A stretch of DNA of 7,691 bases from Candidatus Corynebacterium faecipullorum (lineage in GTDB: Bacteria > Actinomycetota > Actinomycetes > Mycobacteriales > Mycobacteriaceae), in the NCBI GenBank assembly GCA_019114925.1, contig DXEO01000065.1:1-7691 (forward strand), read 5' to 3'. The position numbers were made by a program, and so were the translations under genes. Positions within the stretch are counted from its first letter, which is position 1; each line of letters opens with the position of its first letter. Below the pieces are notes generated by a model that did no database searches, was not told the origin of the DNA, and worked only from the letters and a program-made list of their open reading frames with translations. Below are positions 1 to 4,389 of the stretch, piece after piece.

Positions 1-33
1 AGTGTGGTGCGCTACCAACTGCGCCATAGCCCC
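1..33 (-). tRNA. tRNA gene, 5' part only (probable second tRNA-Ala copy, cut by window edge)
   Basis: The minus strand from 33 down to 1 matches the first 33 bases of the complete tRNA-Ala at 56-128 without a single difference. It covers the acceptor 5' strand GGGGCTA, the whole D arm and the 5' strand of the anticodon stem. The anticodon itself lies outside the window, so alanine specificity is inferred from identity to the neighbour. The 22-base AT-rich spacer (34-55) contains no promoter I can recognise, so the two tRNAs are probably transcribed together, with this one as the downstream copy. Confidence 0.85.
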
Positions 34-55
34 AAGGCAATATTGAATTTTAAAG

Positions 56-128
56 TGGAGCTAACGGGATTCGAACCCGTGACCCCCACACTGCCAGTGT
101 GGTGCGCTACCAACTGCGCCATAGCCCC
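56..128 (-). tRNA. tRNA-Ala(GGC)
   Basis: The complete cloverleaf reads on the minus strand: acceptor GGGGCTA/TAGCTCC, D stem GCGC/GCGC around AGTTGGTA, anticodon stem CCACA/TGTGG with loop CTGGCAG, variable GGGTC, T stem ACGGG/CCCGT with loop TTCGAAT, and discriminator A. It totals 73 bases. The anticodon at positions 34-36 is GGC, which reads alanine codons GCC and GCU. The acceptor stem has the G3:U70 wobble pair, the main identity element for alanyl-tRNA synthetase, which independently confirms the amino acid. The 3' CCA is not encoded (ACT follows the acceptor stem), so it must be added by a nucleotidyltransferase. Confidence 0.97.
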
Positions 129-130
129 TC

Positions 131-165
131 ATACGAGGTGCAACCTTTGTGATTGCAACTCGTAT
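131..165. repeat. 13-bp inverted repeat with one mismatch, just upstream of tRNA-Ala
   Basis: The arm at 131-143 (ATACGAGGTGCAA) is the reverse complement of the arm at 153-165 except for one G/A mismatch (138 against 158). The arms enclose a 9-base loop. The repeat ends two bases before the tRNA 5' end. No T-run follows on either strand, so it does not look like a canonical intrinsic terminator. It may be a factor-independent end for the pgm-to-dsbA-like transcript, a hairpin in the pre-tRNA leader, or a protein-binding site across the tRNA transcription start. The sequence does not decide between these. Confidence 0.7.
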
Positions 166-166
166 C

Positions 167-195
167 AATATATCCTCTCCCTATTCACTCACCAA
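167..195 (-). promoter_or_regulatory. candidate tRNA-Ala promoter
   Basis: On the minus strand TTGGTG (190-195) is followed by exactly 17 bases and then TATATT (167-172). The -10 matches the sigma-A-type consensus TATAAT at five of six positions. The -35 matches only the TTG. Transcription would start near 159-161, about 32 bases before the mature tRNA 5' end and inside the upstream arm of the 131-165 inverted repeat. The stretch between the DsbA-like stop codon and the tRNA is only 89 bases and has no other good candidate. It is assigned by consensus matching alone. Confidence 0.45.
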
Positions 196-217
196 ATCGC
201 GAGTTGGAGCACCTTAT

Positions 218-973
218 TTACTTAGCGGTAACGAGGTCGACCCATTCCATAATAGAGGTGTTCTCATCCTCCGGAATGTCCTTGCCGTCCTTGATAATGC
301 GCGGCGAAGACACGCTGCCGGTTTCCTTTTCAAGTTTCTCGTAGTTCGAGGTTACCAGCGGGTTTCCTTCACCAACCGGGGCTTCTTCAATGGCCTTCAC
401 CGTGGCTTCATCGGCGCCCAGTTCCTTCGCGGCAGCAGCGAAGTCTTCCATCTCCCACTTGTTGTACACCTTGGACTGGTTCTCCATGAGGTACTTACGC
501 AGGTTCCAGTAGAGATTGGCATCACCGGTCTTTGCTACCTGCTCCATCGCAGCAGCGGCCTTGGAGGAGTGGCCCGTGTTGGACTTGATGCTCTCCAAGC
601 CGTTCGGGCTGCCGTCGAGGAAGTTGAGGGTGCGCACGTGCACGATGAGCTCGCCCGCATCAATCGCATCCTTCATCTGCTCGTCGGTTTCCTTCGCCAG
701 GTCACCACAGTGCGGGCAGGAGTAGTCCTCGTACAGGTCTACTTCGGTTGCGTCCTTTGCGGCATCCGCAGACTTGAGGGTTACCGCATTGTCCGCGAGG
801 GAAATCTCCATGGAGACATCCTCGGCGGCGTAGTCCCCCAGCGCATCGGTCTGTGCGCCTCGTCCTTGGTAGACGATGTATCCGATAACCACGGCAATAA
901 TAACCAGCAGAACAGCGAGGCCCCAGACGAATCCACTATTGCCTTTGGAGTTGGGGTCTTTGACTGTACTCAT
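218..973 (-). CDS. membrane-anchored DsbA-like thiol-disulfide oxidoreductase
   Basis: This is a 251-residue protein with a short cytoplasmic N-terminus, one hydrophobic segment at about residues 14-35, and an extracytoplasmic thioredoxin-fold domain from about residue 55. The active site is C86-P-H-C89 within DYSCPHCGDL. This is the DsbA-type dipeptide, linked in the family to a strongly oxidising disulfide. A helical insertion fills residues about 95-200, as in the DSBA-like thioredoxin family. The likely cis-proline is P224 in SSPRII. The expected role is to introduce disulfides into secreted or cell-wall proteins. The start ATG has AAGG seven bases upstream (981-984). The gene lies 58 bases downstream of a MauE-like gene and is last in the pgm cluster. 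It may correspond to MdbA of Corynebacterium diphtheriae, a membrane-anchored CPHC oxidoreductase, but orthology cannot be settled without a search. Only two cysteines are present. Confidence 0.9.
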   Translation of the reverse strand: MSTVKDPNSKGNSGFVWGLAVLLVIIAVVIGYIVYQGRGAQTDALGDYAAEDVSMEISLADNAVTLKSADAAKDATEVDLYEDYSCPHCGDLAKETDEQMKDAIDAGELIVHVRTLNFLDGSPNGLESIKSNTGHSSKAAAAMEQVAKTGDANLYWNLRKYLMENQSKVYNKWEMEDFAAAAKELGADEATVKAIEEAPVGEGNPLVTSNYEKLEKETGSVSSPRIIKDGKDIPEDENTSIMEWVDLVTAK

Positions 974-1015
974 TAAACAACCTTGCCTTTATGACTTAAG
1001 TTCGAACAGATGAAA

Positions 1016-1043
1016 AGCCTACACACCGTTGTTAAGGGTGCAA
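1016..1043 (-). promoter_or_regulatory. weak candidate internal promoter for the DsbA-like gene
   Basis: On the minus strand TTGCAC (1038-1043) is separated by 16 bases from TAGGCT (1016-1021), which fits the TAnnnT -10 pattern of corynebacteria. It overlaps the end of the upstream MauE-like gene and would give a leader of roughly 35 bases. The 58-base gap here is the largest in the cluster, which makes an extra start plausible, but the motif match is poor. Confidence 0.22.
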
Positions 1044-1499
1044 TGCAAACTTGGTGAATGGACGCTTGATCGTCCACACCATTAAGACAGAATAGAAGAC
1101 ATCTCGCAGCAGTGTCATCATGTAGTTCATCACTTGCGCGTCTTCATCAGGGCTAACGGAGAAGCAGCCGCAATCAATTCCGAGTCCCCGCGCCCATGCC
1201 TGCGCGATGCCGATCATGAACAACACCAGAACTATCTGCCCCACCCATGCCGATTGTCGCAAAAACAGCCCCAGCAAAAGCAGCAGGCCGCCACATATCT
1301 CCAGCGGGCCAATCAGGTAGGACAAATAGTGGGACCACTCTGGGGTAAAGATTTCATATGCCTTGATGCTTTGCGACACCGCGAGCTGGTCCGACAGCTT
1401 CGACGCTCCCGCCTTAATCCACACATAGGCCATATAAAATCGCGCAAACGCACTGATAACGTCCAGCACGAGCGTTGCGCTGATCTTGTTTTTAAACAC
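1032..1499 (-). CDS. MauE/DoxX-like redox-associated membrane protein, copy A
   Basis: This is a 155-residue four-helix membrane protein, with helices at about 11-31, 56-80, 85-105 and 122-143. Between helices 3 and 4 lies the motif ARGLGIDCGCF, with C110 and C112. A further C69 sits in helix 2 and is absent from copy B. The basic C-terminus (KRPFTKFALHP) and the basic residue between helices 2 and 3 predict both ends inside, which puts the CxC outside. The family includes MauE, needed with the thioredoxin-like MauD for maturation of disulfide-rich methylamine dehydrogenase. No methylamine dehydrogenase gene is seen here, so a general thiol-redox role is inferred. The start is GTG at 1497-1499. 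An ATG start is not available, and the only Shine-Dalgarno-like bases are AGG in the upstream TTAGG. It lies 17 bases after copy B and 58 before the DsbA-like gene. Confidence 0.85.
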   Translation of the reverse strand: MFKNKISATLVLDVISAFARFYMAYVWIKAGASKLSDQLAVSQSIKAYEIFTPEWSHYLSYLIGPLEICGGLLLLLGLFLRQSAWVGQIVLVLFMIGIAQAWARGLGIDCGCFSVSPDEDAQVMNYMMTLLRDVFYSVLMVWTIKRPFTKFALHP

Positions 1500-1502
1500 G
1501 GG

Positions 1503-1512
1503 ATTAGCCTAA
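1503..1512 (-). repeat. 10-bp motif before copy A, identical to one before copy B
   Basis: The minus strand reads TTAGGCTAAT, ending three bases before the GTG start of MauE-like copy A. The same ten bases precede copy B at 1984-1993. The core TTAG-G-CTAA is an odd-length palindrome. It may be a conserved initiation region inherited with the gene duplication (AGG as a weak ribosome-binding site), a -10-like element (TAGGCT), or a small operator. Confidence 0.6.
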
Positions 1513-1516
1513 CAAG

Positions 1517-1978
1517 TTACGGGTGGAGAGCGTAACGACGATACGGGCGCCAGATCGTCCACGCGGTGAGGATGAGGAAGAAGGCGTCGCGAAGCAGCGT
1601 CAGTGCGTAGTTCATGCCTTGGCTTACGTCGGCGGGGTCGTAGCCAAAACACCCGCAATCAATGACAAGCCCCCGCGCCCATGCCTGCGCGATGCCCACC
1701 ATGAACAGGACCAAGACCACCGCAGCGACTGCCGACGCCTCCCTCAAGAACAGCCCCAATAACAGCAGCACCCCACCCATGAGCTCCAGGGGCCCGATAA
1801 GGTAGGCCAAGTACCCGGACCACTCCGGGGTAAAGATGCCATAAGCCTCAATCGCCTGGGCCATCTCCATCCGGGCATCCAGTTTCTGTATGCCAGCGAT
1901 AATCCACACGGTGGCCATGCCGAATCGGGCGAGTGCGCTGACGAGGTCAAGCACCGAGGTGCGTTGTGTGGTTGTCAT
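1517..1978 (-). CDS. MauE/DoxX-like redox-associated membrane protein, copy B
   Basis: This is a 153-residue paralogue of copy A. The two align without a gap from the VLD near each N-terminus to the shared C-terminus ALHP. A hand count gives about 92 identities in 145 positions, near 63%. It has the same four predicted helices and the same IDCGCF motif (C108, C110), and these are its only cysteines. Conserved blocks are FTPEW, YLIGPLE, LLLGLFLR and GIAQAWARG. As for copy A, the CxC is predicted to face outside, where the nearby DsbA-like protein works, so passing electrons from that protein to the quinone pool or another carrier is a reasonable but untested idea. The ATG start is 11 bases after the pgm stop with no clear Shine-Dalgarno sequence, which suggests coupling to pgm translation. 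Copy A follows 17 bases later. Confidence 0.86.
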   Translation of the reverse strand: MTTTQRTSVLDLVSALARFGMATVWIIAGIQKLDARMEMAQAIEAYGIFTPEWSGYLAYLIGPLELMGGVLLLLGLFLREASAVAAVVLVLFMVGIAQAWARGLVIDCGCFGYDPADVSQGMNYALTLLRDAFFLILTAWTIWRPYRRYALHP

Positions 1979-1983
1979 AAACC

Positions 1984-1993
1984 ATTAGCCTAA
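1984..1993 (-). repeat. 10-bp motif before copy B, overlapping the pgm stop codon
   Basis: The minus strand reads TTAGGCTAAT. Its TAG is the pgm stop codon, and it ends five bases before the ATG of MauE-like copy B. It is identical to 1503-1512 before copy A. The overlap with a stop codon means the copy was either carried into the other gap when the gene duplicated or kept because it helps initiation. Confidence 0.6.
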
Positions 1994-3606
1994 GCTCCGA
2001 GAACCTGCGACACCAGCGCTTGCGCTTCCTGTTGCACCTGCTTGAGGTGTTCTTCGCCACGGAAACTCTCAGCATAAATCTTGTACTTGTCCTCCGTGCC
2101 GGACGGGCGCGCGGCAAACCACGCGTTTTCCGTCTTCACCTTGAGACCACCGATCGCTGCGCCGTTGCCCGGCGCCTCGGTGAGCTTGGCGACGATCTCC
2201 TCACCCGCCAGTTCAGTAGCCGTGACCTGCTCCGGGGAGAGCTTCTTCAGGATTGCCTTCTGCTCGCGGCTAGCTGGGGCGTCGGTACGCGCGTAGGCCG
2301 GCGCACCATATTCCTCTGCCAGCTCCGCATAGCGCTGGGACGGGGTCTTGCCCGTGACCGCCAGGATCTCGGCGGCCAAAAGATCCATGATGATGCCATC
2401 CTTATCGGTGGACCACACCGTACCGTCAAAACGCAGGAAGGAAGCACCGGCGGATTCTTCACCGCCGAAGCCTAGAGTGCCGTCAACAAGTCCCGGTACA
2501 AACCATTTAAAGCCCACCGGCACCTCTACGAGCTCACGGCCCAAGCTGGTCACGACACGATCAATCATGGAGGAGGAGACCAAGGTCTTGCCCACCCCGG
2601 CGTCGCCCCACTGGGGGCGGTGGCTAAACAGGTACTCGATGGCCACAGCCAGGTAGTGGTTCGGGTTCATCAGGCCCGCATCCGGGGTGACAATACCGTG
2701 GCGGTCCGCGTCGGCGTCATTACCCGTAGCCAGGTCATACTTGGAGCGCTTCTCCACCAGTGACGCCATGGCGTCCGGGGAGGAACAATCCATGCGGATC
2801 TTGCCGTCGGTATCCAAGGTCATGAAGCGGAAGGTACCGTCCACCTCGGGGTTCACCACCGTCATGTTGAGTCCGTAATACTCGGCGATGGCCGCCCAGT
2901 AGTCCACCGAGGCGCCACCCATGGGGTCCGCTCCGATGCGCACGCCGGCGTCCTTGATGGCTTTCATGTCCACGACGTTTGCTAGGTCCGCAACATAGTT
3001 GTCCAGGTAGTTGTGCTTCACGCAGCGCTCATCCAGCACGCCGTCAACCGCCACGCGCTTGACGCCCTCGAGCCCGGCGCGCAGGTAGTCGTTGGCCTTG
3101 GCGGCGATCCAGTCGGTGGCGTCAGTATCCGCCGGGCCACCCGTCGGCGGGTTGTACTTGAACCCGCCATCGCGCGGCGGGTTATGAGACGGGGTAATCA
3201 CGATGCCATCGGTTCCCGGGTTGGTCAGGATGGCGTGGGAGACGGCCGGGGTCGGGGTGTAGCGGCCACGGTCATCCACGCGGACCTCCAGCTCATTAGC
3301 TAGGAGGACCTCGAGAGCAGAGACCATGGCGGGTTCGGACAATGCGTGAGTATCTCGTCCGATGAAAATGGCGCCCGTGGTGTCCTGCTCGGCGCGGTAG
3401 TCCACGATGGCCTGGGTAATCGCCAGAATGTGGGCCTCGTTGAAGGCGGTATCCAAGGCGGAGCCGCGGTGCCCGGAGGTGCCGAAGGAAACCTGCTGGT
3501 CAGGGTTATCAGTGTCGGGGGTGCGGGTGTAATACGCGGTGACTAACTCTGCGATGTCAATGAGATCGGAAGATTGGGCTAGCTGGCCGGCGCGCTCGTG
3601 TGCCAT
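1990..3606 (-). CDS. pgm: phosphoglucomutase (alpha-D-glucose-specific)
   Basis: This enzyme interconverts glucose-6-phosphate and glucose-1-phosphate through glucose-1,6-bisphosphate in the cytoplasm. It feeds UDP-glucose, glycogen/trehalose and cell-envelope sugar synthesis. The protein has 538 residues, close to the 546 of E. coli Pgm, and all four signature loops are present in order. The phosphoserine loop is TPSHNPP with S140 as the phosphorylated residue. The metal-binding loop is DADAD, residues 297-301. The sugar-specificity loop is GGEESAG, residues 381-387. The phosphate-binding loop is RPSGTE, residues 500-505. The N-terminal FGTSGHRG (41-48) is also typical. The chosen ATG (3604-3606) has a strong AAGGAGG eight bases upstream. 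It is the first gene of the minus-strand cluster, with MauE-like copy B 11 bases downstream, and is divergent from crcB. The association with redox genes has no obvious metabolic explanation. Confidence 0.97.
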   Translation of the reverse strand: MAHERAGQLAQSSDLIDIAELVTAYYTRTPDTDNPDQQVSFGTSGHRGSALDTAFNEAHILAITQAIVDYRAEQDTTGAIFIGRDTHALSEPAMVSALEVLLANELEVRVDDRGRYTPTPAVSHAILTNPGTDGIVITPSHNPPRDGGFKYNPPTGGPADTDATDWIAAKANDYLRAGLEGVKRVAVDGVLDERCVKHNYLDNYVADLANVVDMKAIKDAGVRIGADPMGGASVDYWAAIAEYYGLNMTVVNPEVDGTFRFMTLDTDGKIRMDCSSPDAMASLVEKRSKYDLATGNDADADRHGIVTPDAGLMNPNHYLAVAIEYLFSHRPQWGDAGVGKTLVSSSMIDRVVTSLGRELVEVPVGFKWFVPGLVDGTLGFGGEESAGASFLRFDGTVWSTDKDGIIMDLLAAEILAVTGKTPSQRYAELAEEYGAPAYARTDAPASREQKAILKKLSPEQVTATELAGEEIVAKLTEAPGNGAAIGGLKVKTENAWFAARPSGTEDKYKIYAESFRGEEHLKQVQQEAQALVSQVLGA

Positions 3607-3614
3607 GGTGGTTT

Positions 3615-3621
3615 CCTCCTT
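3615..3621 (-). promoter_or_regulatory. strong ribosome-binding site of pgm
   Basis: AAGGAGG on the minus strand, eight bases before the ATG at 3604-3606, is a near-perfect complement of the 16S rRNA 3' end. It fixes the pgm start. It contrasts with the very weak sites of the two MauE-like genes downstream, suggesting those are made at lower levels or depend on coupling. Confidence 0.85.
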
Positions 3622-3623
3622 GG

Positions 3624-3674
3624 GGGATGTGGATACACCCTAAGCTTGCCTGCTTCACGCTGGTTTCGCATCCC
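3624..3674. repeat. 8-bp inverted repeat in the divergent pgm/crcB region
   Basis: GGGATGTG (3624-3631) can pair with CGCATCCC (3667-3674), with one G-T wobble and a 35-base loop. It fills most of the 84-base divergent region. It may be a leader structure or an operator, or it may be chance. The loop is long and no known riboswitch pattern is visible. Confidence 0.25.
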
Positions 3675-3683
3675 AATTAGGAT
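3654..3683 (+). promoter_or_regulatory. candidate crcB promoter giving a leaderless mRNA
   Basis: TTCACG (3654-3659) is followed by 18 bases and TAGGAT (3678-3683), which fits the TAnnnT -10 pattern. Seven bases separate the -10 from the A of the ATG at 3691, so transcription would start at or beside the start codon. Leaderless mRNAs are common in corynebacteria. The alternative reading is that AGGA (3679-3682) is a Shine-Dalgarno site eight bases before the same ATG, with the promoter further upstream. Confidence 0.3.
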
Positions 3684-3690
3684 GGTGCCT

Positions 3691-4008
3691 ATGCCACAGA
3701 TTCTTCTTGTGGGCTGCGGAACGGCGCTTGGGGCGCTGGCCCGCTTCGGCCTTTCTTCACTTCTCGGGGGTGGCGCACTGCCGCTGCTGCTCATCAACGT
3801 TCTCGGCAGCGCTGTCATGGGCTATGCCAAGCCCCCGGCATTCTGGGGCACAGGTTTCTTAGGCGGCTTCACTAGCTTTGCCGCATTTGCCTTCCTCACC
3901 TCCGGCTTCGGCCCGGCACAGGCGGGGGCCTACGTGCTGGCGACGATCCTGGGCTGCACCGCGGCCGACCTCATCGGTGACCGCCTGCGGGATCGGAGGC
4001 ATGCATGA
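3691..4008 (+). CDS. crcB1: fluoride ion channel/exporter subunit CrcB (Fluc), first of pair
   Basis: This small membrane protein has 105 residues from the ATG at 3691 and four predicted helices. Flucs export toxic cytoplasmic fluoride as dual-topology homodimers or antiparallel heterodimers. Family marks seen are the N-terminal GCGTALGALARF (8-19), the pore asparagine N36 in LLINVLG, and GFLGGFTSFAAF (55-66), which corresponds to the G-G-x-TTFSTF box and keeps both aromatic residues, F63 and F66, that line the fluoride path. In-frame ATG 3682 and GTG 3685 would add only two or three residues and have poorer context. The stop overlaps the next crcB gene as ATGA, a sign of translational coupling. 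At 105 residues it is short for the family because the loop between helices 2 and 3 is cut down. Confidence 0.93.
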   Translation: MPQILLVGCGTALGALARFGLSSLLGGGALPLLLINVLGSAVMGYAKPPAFWGTGFLGGFTSFAAFAFLTSGFGPAQAGAYVLATILGCTAADLIGDRLRDRRHA

Positions 4009-4364
4009 TCCTCTCCATCCTGGCTGTACTCGCCGGTGGCTTTGTGGGCGGCTGCGGGCGCTACCTGCTCACCCGTGTGCTGCCCTCCCCCACGTGTACC
4101 TTTGCCGCCAACCTCATTGGCGCAGCCGTGGCGGGCGTGGCCTACGGCTATGCCACGCATGCCCACACCCCCGAGTATTTTCTCCCCTTGCTCGCAGCCG
4201 GACTCGCCGGCGGGCTGTCCACGTGGTCCACGCTGGCCAAGGAACTGGGAGAAATGATAAAGGCCAAGCGCTGGTGGCGCTTGGCGCGTTATCTCTTCTG
4301 GACCATCGGCCTGGGAATCGTGGTGGCCTGGCGCGGAGCGTGGGTAGGCTCGCTTCTCGCCTAA
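4005..4364 (+). CDS. crcB2: fluoride ion channel/exporter subunit CrcB (Fluc), second of pair
   Basis: This 119-residue membrane protein starts with an ATG that overlaps the stop of the first crcB gene. GGAGG lies five bases upstream at 3995-3999, inside that gene. Family marks are GGFVGGCGRY (11-20), pore asparagine N36 in AANLIGA, and AGLAGGLSTWSTL (65-77). In that last motif the two phenylalanines of the Fluc box are replaced by W74 and L77, unlike the partner. Adjacent, non-identical crcB pairs in Gram-positive bacteria usually encode the two halves of an antiparallel heterodimer, and that is the likely arrangement here. The basic stretch KAKRWWRLARY between helices 3 and 4, set against the acidic/basic pattern of the partner, would fit opposite orientation, but I have not computed topology. 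Confidence 0.93.
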   Translation: MILSILAVLAGGFVGGCGRYLLTRVLPSPTCTFAANLIGAAVAGVAYGYATHAHTPEYFLPLLAAGLAGGLSTWSTLAKELGEMIKAKRWWRLARYLFWTIGLGIVVAWRGAWVGSLLA

Positions 4365-4378
4365 CCTACCTCGCACGC
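4338..4378. terminator. possible hairpin between convergent crcB2 and ABC permease genes
   Basis: GCGTG-GGTAGG (4338-4348) can pair with CCTACC (4365-4370) and CACGC (4374-4378) across a three-base bulge. A tighter alternative pairs GGTAGGC with GCCTAACC around one bulged A. It overlaps the crcB2 stop codon and is the only stem in the 25-base convergent gap. No T-run follows on either strand, so a bidirectional terminator is only a guess. Confidence 0.3.
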
Positions 4379-4389
4379 CCTTGTCTGCA

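Noticed and set aside
4..225. 73-residue plus-strand ORF containing GFEPVTPTLPVWCATNCAIAP
   Set aside because: It is the antisense translation of the tRNA-Ala genes, a well-known false ORF. The tRNA cloverleaf explains the sequence.
149..976. 275-residue plus-strand ORF opposite the DsbA-like gene
   Set aside because: It covers nearly all of a gene with a clear CPHC active site, membrane anchor and ribosome-binding site on the other strand. Its own translation is low-complexity and resembles no family I recognise.
1500..1993. DtxR iron-regulator box at the two TTAGGCTAA motifs
   Set aside because: The nine bases match the centre of the 19-bp DtxR consensus, but the outer five bases on each side match poorly (about 11 of 19 in total at each site), and one site overlaps a stop codon.
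2020..3546. Several plus-strand ORFs opposite pgm
   Set aside because: pgm has all four catalytic loops in one minus-strand frame. The opposite ORFs have no recognisable domain or ribosome-binding site.
3607..3690. Fluoride riboswitch upstream of crcB
   Set aside because: A GATG and some G/C runs are present, but I cannot find the conserved stem and pseudoknot arrangement of the crcB-motif RNA, and the region is short.
3598..3690. Longer N-terminus for the first crcB product starting at 3598
   Set aside because: It would overlap the pgm start and add a stretch with no family similarity. The CrcB motif begins right after the ATG at 3691.
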